DNA from: Betaproteobacteria bacterium
GTDB taxonomy: Bacteria; Pseudomonadota; Gammaproteobacteria; Burkholderiales; SG8-41
Assembly (NCBI GenBank): GCA_947486575.1
Contig: CANKUB010000018.1
Coordinates: 1 to 51,266, forward strand
Direction of reading: 5' to 3'
Length of the DNA: 51,266 nt
The position numbers were made by a program, and so were the translations under genes. Each line of letters opens with the position of its first letter. Within the stretch, counting starts at the first letter, position 1. Positions 7,999-14,651 of this stretch are shown one piece after another. The notes beneath the pieces were generated by a model. It did no database searches and was not told the DNA's origin. It worked only from the letters and a program-made list of their open reading frames with translations.

Positions 7999-8016
7999 TA
8001 ACTAATTGTTTTCATT
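7999..8016 (+). repeat. Dispersed 18-bp element, copy 3
   Basis: TAACTAATTGTTTTCATT, in the htpG leader between the sigma-32-type promoter and the Shine-Dalgarno sequence (GGAG at 8017-8020). Confidence 0.65.
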
Positions 8017-8027
8017 GGAGTTTTTAA

Positions 8028-9947
8028 ATGAGTGAAACCGCTGCCCACGCCACTAAAGAAACCCACGGCTTTCAGGCCGAGGTTAAACAACTACTGCAAT
8101 TGATGATTCACTCCTTGTATAGCAACAAGGAAATTTTTCTGCGCGAATTGATTTCCAATGCGTCGGATGCCGCCGATAAGCTGCGCTTTGAGGCATTGAC
8201 CGACAAAAATTTATTCGAGAACGACGCCGAATTAAAAATACAGGTGGCGTTTGACCCCAAGGCGCGCACCGTGTCCATCAGCGACAACGGCATCGGCATG
8301 TCGCGCGATGAAGTCATTGCCAATATCGGCACTATTGCGAAATCCGGCACACGCGAGTTTTTGAATAATCTTACTGGCGATCAAGCGAAAGACGCCAATC
8401 TCATTGGTCAATTCGGTGTGGGTTTTTATTCGGCGTTTGTGGTGGCTGATAAAGTGACGGTAATCACACGCCGTGCCGCACAGCCGGCAGCAAGCGGTGT
8501 GCGCTGGGAATCCGATGGCGGTGGTGAATACACACTAGAAGCGTTCGACAAAGAATCACGCGGCACGGAAGTGACGCTGCATTTGCGCGAAGGCGAAGAC
8601 GATCTCGCCAGTGGCAACCGGCTGCGCACGATCATTCGCAAGTATTCCGATCACATCACTTTGCCCATTTTGATGAAAGAAGAGGAATGGGATAAAGACA
8701 ACAGTGTGTATCGCACCACTGGCAAAGACGAAACGGTGAATCAGGCCAGCGCGTTGTGGGCGCGCAGCAAGAGTGATATCACCGAAGAGCAATACCACGA
8801 GTTTTACAAACACGTGGCGCATGACTTTGAAGCGCCGCTTAGCTACTCGCACAACAAGGTTGAAGGCCGCAAGGAATTTACGCAGCTTTTATATATTCCC
8901 GCGCGCGCTCCGTTTGATCTGTGGGATCGCGAACACCGTCGTGGCATCAAGCTCTATGTGCGGCGCGTGTTCATCATGGACGACGCCGAGCAATTGCTGC
9001 CAGTGTACTTGCGCTTTGTGCGCGGCGTGATCGACTCAGCCGATCTGCCGCTGAATGTATCGCGTGAAATTCTGCAGGAATCCAAAGATATCGAAGCCAT
9101 GCGCAGCGCCAACGTCAAGCGCGTGCTGTCGATGATTGAAGACCTCGCCGAAAACCACAAGGATAAATTTGCCACCTTCTGGAAGGAGTTCGGTAAAGTC
9201 ATCAAGGAAGGCGTGGTTGAAGACCATGGCAACCGCGAACGCATCGCAAAAATCATGCGCTTTGCTTCGACGCACACCGATACCGATGCACAGGACGTTT
9301 CACTCGCTGATTACATAGCGCGCATGAAGCCGGAGCAGGAAAAAATCTACTTTGTTACCGCTGAAACCTTCGCTGGCGCCAAAAACAGCCCGCACCTTGA
9401 AGTGTTCCGCAAAAAAGGTGTGGAAGTGCTGCTGATGGCCGACCGCGTGGACGAATGGGTGATGCAGCATCTCACTGAATTCGAAGGCAAAGCAATGCAG
9501 TCCGTCGCCAAAGGCCGCCTTGAGCTTGGAAAACTTGAAGACGAAGCCGAGAAAAAGGCACAGGAAAAAGAAGAAAGCGATTCCAAACCGCTGCTGGAGC
9601 GCATTAAAAAGGCGCTCGGTGAAGGCGTGAAGGAGGTACGCGTCACGCTGCGTCTGACGGATTCACCCGCCTGCCTGGTGGCAGACGAGCATGACATGGG
9701 GGCGAACTTCCAGCGCATGCTGAAAGCCGCTGGCCAGAACATGCCCGCCGCAAAACCCATACTCGAAATCAATCCACATCACGCGCTGGTGCAGCGCTTG
9801 AAAGACGAGGCGGATGAAGACCGCTTTGCTGATCTGGCGAAAGTGCTTTTCGATCAATCGCTGCTCGCCGAAGGCGGCCAGCTTGAAGATCCGGCGGGGT
9901 TTGTGAAGCGGCTGAATGCGTTGATGCTGGCGTTAGGCACAAAATAG
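8028..9947 (+). CDS. htpG: Chaperone HtpG (Hsp90)
   Basis: A 639-residue bacterial Hsp90, the usual length. The GHKL ATPase domain shows [24 protein letters not shown] (catalytic Glu and Asn), DNGIGM (near 86-91), and [11 protein letters not shown]; the middle domain has the catalytic-loop region [10 protein letters not shown], and the C-terminal dimerisation domain follows. HtpG is a cytosolic ATP-dependent chaperone working with DnaK on client remodelling. The ATG at 8028 has GGAG 7 bp upstream. The heat-shock promoter at 7959-7986 explains its regulation. Neighbouring genes are not functionally linked in an obvious way. Confidence 0.97.
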   Translation: MSETAAHATKETHGFQAEVKQLLQLMIHSLYSNKEIFLRELISNASDAADKLRFEALTDKNLFENDAELKIQVAFDPKARTVSISDNGIGMSRDEVIANIGTIAKSGTREFLNNLTGDQAKDANLIGQFGVGFYSAFVVADKVTVITRRAAQPAASGVRWESDGGGEYTLEAFDKESRGTEVTLHLREGEDDLASGNRLRTIIRKYSDHITLPILMKEEEWDKDNSVYRTTGKDETVNQASALWARSKSDITEEQYHEFYKHVAHDFEAPLSYSHNKVEGRKEFTQLLYIPARAPFDLWDREHRRGIKLYVRRVFIMDDAEQLLPVYLRFVRGVIDSADLPLNVSREILQESKDIEAMRSANVKRVLSMIEDLAENHKDKFATFWKEFGKVIKEGVVEDHGNRERIAKIMRFASTHTDTDAQDVSLADYIARMKPEQEKIYFVTAETFAGAKNSPHLEVFRKKGVEVLLMADRVDEWVMQHLTEFEGKAMQSVAKGRLELGKLEDEAEKKAQEKEESDSKPLLERIKKALGEGVKEVRVTLRLTDSPACLVADEHDMGANFQRMLKAAGQNMPAAKPILEINPHHALVQRLKDEADEDRFADLAKVLFDQSLLAEGGQLEDPAGFVKRLNALMLALGTK

Positions 9948-9983
9948 GCGCGAGGTAAACGCAAAAAGGGGGTGGGCTGGACG

Positions 9984-10001
9984 TAACTATTTGTTTTTAT
10001 T
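9984..10001 (+). repeat. Dispersed 18-bp element, copy 4 (consensus)
   Basis: TAACTATTTGTTTTTATT, used here as the reference form. It sits between the convergent ends of htpG and the Vgb-like gene, so it cannot be a promoter element for either. Confidence 0.85.
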
Positions 10002-10004
10002 AAC

Positions 10005-10991
10005 TTATTCAATAACACCCAAACGCCCGTTGTGACTGCCCATGTACCACAGCTTGCCTTGCGCATCGACCGCCATTTTGCGGATGCCGACGCCGGTTGA
10101 GGGTAATTTCACCACGCGCATTTGTTCGGTATTTGGGTCGAAGCGCACCACGGTGTCGAGGTTGATTTCGTTTACCCAAACGATACCGGCGCCGTCGGTG
10201 TTCACGGCATAAGCACCCGCGTCACCACCGGGTAGTTGGTATTCCTTGACGACTTTCATGGCTGCCGGATCGAGTTTCGCCAGTTTGCCATTGCCGTTGT
10301 TGGCCACCCACAGCATGCCGTCGGGTGCTGTGGCCACGCGGCGCGGGCGCGAGCCGCGGCCCATGTCTACTTCGCTCATTCGCCCGGTTTTCGGATCGAG
10401 TTTGCCCATTTTGTTGTCGCCCATGCGGCAGAACCAGATGTTGCCTGCCTTGTCGATGGACAAACCATAAGGGCCGCCTGATGACGCGTACTCCTTGATT
10501 GTGCCGGTTTTGGTGTCGAGGCTCGCCACCTTGTCACCGCTTTGCAAGGTGAACCAGAGGGTGCTTTGATCATCGGTAATCACAATCGTATGCGGCCCGC
10601 CACCACCGGATGGTGTTTTGTATTCGATGATCTTGCCGCTGACGGGATCGAGTTTGCCAATCGTGCCGTTGCCATTGCCCGTCGTCCACACCATGCCCTG
10701 CTTATCGATCAGCAGGCCGTGCGGACGATGGCCCGACGGCATGTCCCACTCTTTGAAGGTTTTGCTCTGGATGTCAAAGCGCGCAATTTTGTTGCCGCTC
10801 ATCACGGTGATGAAAATGCTGCCATCGGGTGCAATTGCGGGATCACGCGCAAAGCGCGGTGTAGGCACCGGCCATTCGCTGACCTTGCCCGCGAAGTTCG
10901 GGTTTGATCCCGGCGCGACGCCGTAGTTGGAGCCGCCCGCCCAAGCGAGGCAGGGCGCGATAGCCATCGTAGTCACAAAGGCCAGTTTCAT
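10005..10991 (-). CDS. Exported Vgb-like beta-propeller protein
   Basis: A 328-residue protein with a signal peptide (MKLAFVTTMAIAPCLAWAG) and repeated blades with the pattern W-(F/V/T)-x-x-x-x-x-(N/G)-x-x-x-(K/R)-(L/F)-D-P-x-(T/S)-G, as in virginiamycin B lyase and related streptogramin lyase-like propellers (for example KLDPVSGKIIEYKTP, KLDPKTGRMSEVDM, RFDPNTEQMRVVKLP). Most proteins of this class in Gram-negative bacteria are exported and of unknown substrate, so lyase activity is not implied. ATG 10991 has GGGAGG 8 bp upstream; the frame extends further upstream into the LysR gene without support. The gene is downstream of the LysR gene on the same strand. Confidence 0.8.
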   Translation of the reverse strand: MKLAFVTTMAIAPCLAWAGGSNYGVAPGSNPNFAGKVSEWPVPTPRFARDPAIAPDGSIFITVMSGNKIARFDIQSKTFKEWDMPSGHRPHGLLIDKQGMVWTTGNGNGTIGKLDPVSGKIIEYKTPSGGGGPHTIVITDDQSTLWFTLQSGDKVASLDTKTGTIKEYASSGGPYGLSIDKAGNIWFCRMGDNKMGKLDPKTGRMSEVDMGRGSRPRRVATAPDGMLWVANNGNGKLAKLDPAAMKVVKEYQLPGGDAGAYAVNTDGAGIVWVNEINLDTVVRFDPNTEQMRVVKLPSTGVGIRKMAVDAQGKLWYMGSHNGRLGVIE

Positions 10992-11055
10992 CAGGCATCC
11001 TCCCTTATTGACGTGCAATATAGAGAAACCAACATGAACCCCAATATTATCGTGA

Positions 11056-11976
11056 TCAAGCCCGCTGTACTTCTTTGCGCATGAAATCCAGAAATGTTTG
11101 CGCCACAAACGAGAGCTGCTTGCCGATCGGGTAGACCAGGTAACAGTGTGACTCAATGGGAAACCCCTCGATGTCCAGCGTAACCAGACCGGGTTCAATG
11201 TCGTAGCCGACAGCGTAGCGCGACAGAATGGATATTCCCAGCCCTGAGCGTATGGATTCGCGGATAGCTTCATTGCTCCCGAGCTCCATGCGGATATTGG
11301 GTGTAAGGCCATGTTCGCGAAACAGTCGATCCATGGTCATGCGCGTACCGGATCCGGGTTCGCGTCCCAGCATGGGTTCGTTGGCGAGGCGCGAGAACGG
11401 GATTTTCTTTTCTTTGGCCAGAGGGTGATCCGCTGGCGCAAAAACCATAATGGGGTTCGCTAACAGGCGCAGACTGACCACTTCATCACCGCTGGGCGGA
11501 TCCATCATCAGGTAGAGGTCGTCGGCATTTTCGCCTATGCGGTTCAACAGTGATTGACGGTGCCCTACGTGCATCTTGGCATCAATGCCAGGGTGCGTTT
11601 TAAGAAATTCCGCGAGGCTGCGTGAAGCAAAGTATTTGGCGACCGTGCTGGCCGCGATATGCAACGAGCCCGTTTGCATGCCGCGCATGTCGGCAACTTT
11701 CTGCTCAAAGCGCGTGATGGTTCCGAAAACTTCGCTGCAGACCGCCTGCAGTTCCTTGCCTACAGGGGTCAGGCGCACACTTTTGCCGACCTGTTCCAGT
11801 ACCGGCAGACCGATGGTTTCGGTGAGTTTCTTGATCTGCACTGAAACTGTGGGCTGCGCCATATACAACTCTTCGGCGGCACGGGTAAAGCTGCCAAGTC
11901 GCGCAACGGCTTCAAATACGCTGAGCTGGGGCAGCGTTCCGTGGCGCAGGTAACGCCGTATCTTGCTTTGGGGCAT
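11056..11976 (-). CDS. LysR-family regulator (CbbR-like), behind a riboswitch
   Basis: A 306-residue LysR-type regulator. The N-terminal winged helix-turn-helix spans about 15-75 (LPQLSVFEAVARLGSFTRAAEELYMAQPTVSVQIKKLTETIG), followed by a linker helix and a periplasmic-binding-fold effector domain (about 95-300) with the G-L-G-I-S-I-L-S segment. The sequence is closest in style to the CbbR group, but CO2-fixation genes are not nearby. The unusual feature is the 5' leader: a complete yybP-ykoY (Mn2+) riboswitch lies on the same strand at 12084-12226, with its promoter at 12257-12284. Direct target genes cannot be named; the Vgb-like gene downstream could be cotranscribed. Confidence 0.88.
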   Translation of the reverse strand: MPQSKIRRYLRHGTLPQLSVFEAVARLGSFTRAAEELYMAQPTVSVQIKKLTETIGLPVLEQVGKSVRLTPVGKELQAVCSEVFGTITRFEQKVADMRGMQTGSLHIAASTVAKYFASRSLAEFLKTHPGIDAKMHVGHRQSLLNRIGENADDLYLMMDPPSGDEVVSLRLLANPIMVFAPADHPLAKEKKIPFSRLANEPMLGREPGSGTRMTMDRLFREHGLTPNIRMELGSNEAIRESIRSGLGISILSRYAVGYDIEPGLVTLDIEGFPIESHCYLVYPIGKQLSFVAQTFLDFMRKEVQRA

Positions 11977-12027
11977 GGCTATTCTCTCGTAATCGACACG
12001 TTATTGTTCGCGGTGCGCAAAAGCACA

Positions 12028-12059
12028 GCGGCCTTCACCTCGGACAGGTTGAAGGCCGC
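12028..12059 (-). terminator. Strong hairpin in the LysR leader
   Basis: On the minus strand a 13-bp GC-rich stem (GCGGCCTTCA-CCT pairing, one bulged A) with a 5-nt loop is followed by TGTGCTTTTGCG. It lies between the riboswitch and the LysR start and could be a rho-independent terminator, although the T run is short. Confidence 0.5.
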
Positions 12060-12065
12060 AGAAAC

Positions 12066-12090
12066 GACCTTGCCTGTCTGGGCAAAGGTC
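12066..12090 (-). promoter_or_regulatory. Anti-P1 hairpin of the LysR riboswitch
   Basis: GACCTTTGCC (12081-12090) can pair with GGCAAGGTC (12066-12074). The first arm is also the 3' strand of aptamer stem P1, so the two structures exclude each other, as in a ligand-controlled expression platform. Confidence 0.6.
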
Positions 12091-12226
12091 TCGCTAACAA
12101 CAACGTCGAACGCAAGTATACGTCGAGGTTGCCTGCTGGACCGGGGAACCGCAGTGCTGTGGTTCCCGTATTGACGGCCCAACCGTCACAGCCTGTTGCC
12201 AAGCTGCAATAGCTACTCCCCTTTGG
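12084..12226 (-). ncRNA. yybP-ykoY (Mn2+) riboswitch upstream of LysR
   Basis: Read on the minus strand, the leader begins CCAAAGGGGAGTAGCT, has the internal GCCGTCAATACGG segment and ends GCGAGACCTTTGCC. GGGGAGUAG and GCGAGACCUU are the two conserved loops of the yybP-ykoY family, and CAAAGG pairs with CCUUUG to close P1. Family members sense Mn2+ and normally control Mn exporters (MntP), TerC/Alx proteins or P-type ATPases. Here the first downstream gene is a LysR regulator, which is atypical. A second aptamer in the opposite direction lies 250 bp away. Confidence 0.85.
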
Positions 12227-12256
12227 AGGGCGCATCAAAATTCTGACGCGGGCGCA

Positions 12257-12284
12257 GTTTTACATTCGCCGCTGCTGTGGTCAA
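12257..12284 (-). promoter_or_regulatory. Putative sigma-70 promoter for the LysR riboswitch transcript
   Basis: On the minus strand TTGACC (12279-12284), 16 bp, TAAAAC (12257-12262). The start of transcription would fall about 20 bp before the aptamer, which fits. Confidence 0.5.
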
Positions 12285-12378
12285 TAGCCTGACTGATGAT
12301 GAGTAGGCATGATCGACATTACACTTGTTAATGTATCAGGTTTCATAATGGTGAGTATTAGCAATGAAATTAATTATC

Positions 12379-12396
12379 AATAAAAACAATAGGTTG
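12379..12396 (-). repeat. Dispersed 18-bp element, copy 5
   Basis: AATAAAAACAATAGGTTG, within an AT-rich interrupted palindrome TCAATA...TATTGA (12377-12402), midway between the two riboswitches. Confidence 0.6.
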
Positions 12397-12483
12397 TATT
12401 GAATATCTTCATTTCACACGGCATGGGTTGATAGGCATACTTCGCTCCGTTGCATCAGATTCAGGGTGTGACATGTAAATCCT

Positions 12484-12592
12484 CAACGAGGGGAGTAGCT
12501 CCGAAGCAGTAGAGCCGTCAATACGGGCCGAACGATCAAGCCCCGGTTCTGCTGGTGACCAGAGTGGTTACTGGTTGCGAGCGAGACCTTGG
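12484..12592 (+). ncRNA. yybP-ykoY (Mn2+) riboswitch upstream of terC
   Basis: The leader carries CGAGGGGAGTAGCTCC, GAGCCGTCAATACGGG and GCGAGACCTTGGCC, the conserved landmarks of the yybP-ykoY family. Association of this riboswitch with TerC-family genes is well established, and the aptamer lies about 85 bp before the terC start. It shares the GCCGTCAATACGGG block with the minus-strand aptamer at 12084-12226. Confidence 0.9.
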
Positions 12593-12625
12593 CCGGGCAC
12601 GGCGGGTCTCGTTTCCGTTTGTGTT
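12582..12625 (+). terminator. Riboswitch-controlled hairpin before terC
   Basis: CGAGACC (12582-12588) pairs with GGTCTCG (12605-12611), with an inner GCC/GGC pairing, followed by a T-rich stretch. The first arm is part of the aptamer's conserved 3' segment, so this hairpin and the ligand-bound aptamer exclude each other. Confidence 0.6.
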
Positions 12626-12667
12626 TGGCAAGGATTCGTTAATGACGAACTTTATCGCAAACGGAGG
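12612..12667 (+). promoter_or_regulatory. Possible Shine-Dalgarno-sequestering helix before terC
   Basis: TTTCCGTTTG (12612-12621) can pair over ten positions, two of them G-U, with CAAACGGAGG (12658-12667), which contains the Shine-Dalgarno sequence of terC. This would allow translational as well as transcriptional control. Confidence 0.55.
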
Positions 12668-12675
12668 TAGTAAAA

Positions 12676-13944
12676 ATGGAATTGTTCTCTTCAGAGTTTT
12701 TCTCGGCATTGCTGGCGATTGTGGTTATCGACCTGGTTCTGGCTGGCGACAACGCTATTGTTATTGCGCTGGCTGCCCGCAACCTGCCACCGCAGCTTAG
12801 AAATAAGGCAATAGCCTGGGGTACGGTCGGTGCCATCGTGGTACGCACCGCCATGACGGTCGCGGTAGTGTGGTTGCTCAAGGTTCCCGGTCTGATGCTG
12901 GCAGGCGGCGCACTGCTGCTGTGGATTGCCTACAAACTTCTGGTTAATCCGGACAACGGCGACGAACACAAAGTCAACTCGGCGACCACTTTCTGGGGAT
13001 CGATGAGAACCATCGTCGTGGCCGATGCCGTGATGGGGCTGGATAACGTGCTGGCGGTTGCGGGTGCGGCGCACGGCAACTTCCTGCTGGTAGTGCTGGG
13101 CCTTTTGATCAGCATCCCGATTGTGATCTGGGGCAGCCAGCTCATTCTCAAATATGTGCAGAAGTATCCGTCCATTGTTTATATCGGTGCCGGGGTGCTG
13201 GTGTGGACATCGGTGAAGATGATGACGGGCGAGCCGCTGGTCAAAGAACACTTCGCAGCGATGGGTAACTGGATCAGCATTTTGTATGTGGCTGTAATCG
13301 GTGGTGTGCTGTTCGCGGGGTTTCGCACCAATCATGTCAAGGTGCGTGATCATGTGGCGGCGCATGTGGTTGATTTGGCGGAAACACCGGTATCCGGCAA
13401 TAGTGCCGAACCGGTTTTAATGACAGGAGGAAATGCCATGCTGAAAGTACTCGTTCCGGTAGATGGATCCATCAACGCGCTTCAGGCTGTCAGGCACGTA
13501 GCCAATCGCTATTTTGGCAACTCAAATCTTGAAGTGCATCTGCTGCACGTGCGCCCGCCGTTCTCGCGTCACATATCACAATTCACGAGCCGGAAAAATC
13601 GCGAGTCCTTTCATAACGAAATGGCCGAGCGCGCACTGAAGCCCGCACAGGCACTGCTCAATAATCACAGCATCCCGCACGCGGTGCATATTGAGCTGGG
13701 TGAAAATGCCGAGACCATTGACCGCGTTGCGCAGCGCCTGCGCGTGGGACAGATCGTGATGGGCACGGCACGCAAGAGCTCTTTGACGCGGTTGCTGCAG
13801 GATTCGGTGACCAATCGTGTACTCGAAATTGCCAGAGTGCCGGTTGAGGTGGTCGCTGGCGCTGAGGTGTCCAAGCTTGAGAAGTATGGCTTGCCGGCTG
13901 GCATTGGCGCAGCGTTGGCGGCGTTGATTGTCGCTACGGACTAG
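12676..13944 (+). CDS. TerC-family membrane protein fused to a UspA domain
   Basis: A 422-residue protein. Residues 1-225 are a TerC domain with seven or so membrane segments and the conserved acidic motifs DLVLAGDNAIVIALA (18-32) and DAVMGLDNVLAVAGA (near 113). Residues 255-405 are a UspA-like domain beginning MLKVLVPVDGS. TerC proteins of this type are linked to Mn export or metal loading; the riboswitch upstream supports Mn. In the UspA part the ATP-loop glycines are altered (GTARKSS...QDSVTNRVL instead of G-x-x-G...GSV), so ATP binding is doubtful. Shine-Dalgarno GGAGG at 12663-12667. A second perfect Shine-Dalgarno sequence precedes the Met at residue 255 (see the internal start). Confidence 0.88.
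   Translation: MELFSSEFFSALLAIVVIDLVLAGDNAIVIALAARNLPPQLRNKAIAWGTVGAIVVRTAMTVAVVWLLKVPGLMLAGGALLLWIAYKLLVNPDNGDEHKVNSATTFWGSMRTIVVADAVMGLDNVLAVAGAAHGNFLLVVLGLLISIPIVIWGSQLILKYVQKYPSIVYIGAGVLVWTSVKMMTGEPLVKEHFAAMGNWISILYVAVIGGVLFAGFRTNHVKVRDHVAAHVVDLAETPVSGNSAEPVLMTGGNAMLKVLVPVDGSINALQAVRHVANRYFGNSNLEVHLLHVRPPFSRHISQFTSRKNRESFHNEMAERALKPAQALLNNHSIPHAVHIELGENAETIDRVAQRLRVGQIVMGTARKSSLTRLLQDSVTNRVLEIARVPVEVVAGAEVSKLEKYGLPAGIGAALAALIVATD
13438..13944 (+). CDS. Internal start: possible stand-alone UspA-like protein
   Basis: Inside the TerC-UspA frame, AGGAGG lies at 13425-13430, 7 bp before an in-frame ATG at 13438 that begins exactly at the UspA domain (168 residues, MLKVLVPVDGS). Such spacing is ideal for initiation. 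In the likely ancestral arrangement UspA would be a separate gene after terC; here no stop codon separates them. Both a fusion and a free UspA protein may be made. This is an inference from the sequence only. Confidence 0.45.
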   Translation: MLKVLVPVDGSINALQAVRHVANRYFGNSNLEVHLLHVRPPFSRHISQFTSRKNRESFHNEMAERALKPAQALLNNHSIPHAVHIELGENAETIDRVAQRLRVGQIVMGTARKSSLTRLLQDSVTNRVLEIARVPVEVVAGAEVSKLEKYGLPAGIGAALAALIVATD

Positions 13945-13975
13945 TGTATCAAACGTTAATAACGAAATATTGCAG

Positions 13976-14016
13976 TGGCGCATCGCCAAGCCGATTTCGG
14001 TCTTGGCGATGCGCCA
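13976..14016. terminator. Long perfect hairpin between convergent genes
   Basis: A perfect 15-bp stem, TGGCGCATCGCCAAG at 13976-13990 pairing with 14002-14016, with an inner CCGA/TCGG pairing. It lies between the convergent ends of the terC-uspA and dksA/traR-like genes. No T run follows on either strand, so it may stop transcription poorly by itself or protect 3' ends. Confidence 0.55.
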
Positions 14017-14063
14017 ACGGCATTCAGCGCGCTGCGTGGCATCGGCAAGCTATGTAAAAAATG

Positions 14064-14084
14064 TTTAAAAACAGATGGTTATAG
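14064..14084 (-). repeat. Dispersed 18-bp element, copy 6
   Basis: TTTAAAAACAGATGGTTATAG, between the hairpin at 13976-14016 and the end of the dksA/traR-like gene. Confidence 0.65.
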
Positions 14085-14111
14085 TGACTGTTGCGCGCGC
14101 TAGGCAACCCA

Positions 14112-14507
14112 TCAAAGCCTTGGCGTATTCTCATGCGCATGCGTTTTGTCGTGCTTTTGCTGGCACGTGATACAGCGCTTGGCGATTGGGTAGGCTAGAA
14201 GCCGAGCGTAGGGCACCGCTTCTTCGCAATCGGCGCACGTGCCATAAGCACCATTGTGCATACGCTGACGCGCCGCTTCGATATCGCGCAACTCTTTGAT
14301 CTGACGATCGATCAGCGCAACTTCGACATCAACAAATGCACGATCCAGCGATTCGCCGTTGGAATTGGCGGCGGCGTTTGCAAGGTTGCGATGCTGCTCG
14401 TCATCGGATGCGGCCAATTCCGCGCGTATTTCCGCCGACAGTTCGCGGGTGCGGTTGTCTAAACCTGTTTTAAGTGTCGCGATCTGCTGCTCGGTCAGGC
14501 TGCGCAT
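14112..14507 (-). CDS. DksA/TraR-family zinc-finger protein
   Basis: A 131-residue protein with an N-terminal coiled-coil (about 1-80, rich in Glu, Arg and Leu) and a C4 zinc finger of the form C-x2-C-x17-C-x2-C (CADC...CITC). This is the layout of the DksA/TraR family, whose members enter the RNA polymerase secondary channel and modify initiation; the short length and the finger fit the general TraR/DksA C4-type group rather than DksA itself. ATG 14507 is chosen for TGGAG 8 bp upstream; a longer frame to 14630 has no such signal. It is convergent with terC-uspA and divergent from the kinase gene at 14652. Confidence 0.85.
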   Translation of the reverse strand: MRSLTEQQIATLKTGLDNRTRELSAEIRAELAASDDEQHRNLANAAANSNGESLDRAFVDVEVALIDRQIKELRDIEAARQRMHNGAYGTCADCEEAVPYARLLAYPIAKRCITCQQKHDKTHAHENTPRL

Positions 14508-14651
14508 GCTGGATTCTCCATTGGGCTTTTGTGCCGGGGATCGGTTACAGTCAGTATTGATCGCTTCGTGACACGGCACTTTGATGCAGGTCAAGCGCCC
14601 GTCATTCGAACGATCGTTAAATGCAGGCATGGCTCAAAAAAGGTGCTGCGC

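Noticed and set aside
11979-12182. Minus-strand open frame of 67 codons between LysR and the left riboswitch
   Set aside because: It overlaps the riboswitch and its hairpins, has no ribosome site and no recognisable domain.
12457-12479. Promoter TTGCAT-N18-TGTAAA before the terC riboswitch
   Set aside because: The predicted start would fall inside the aptamer's P1 stem, so the assignment is unsafe.
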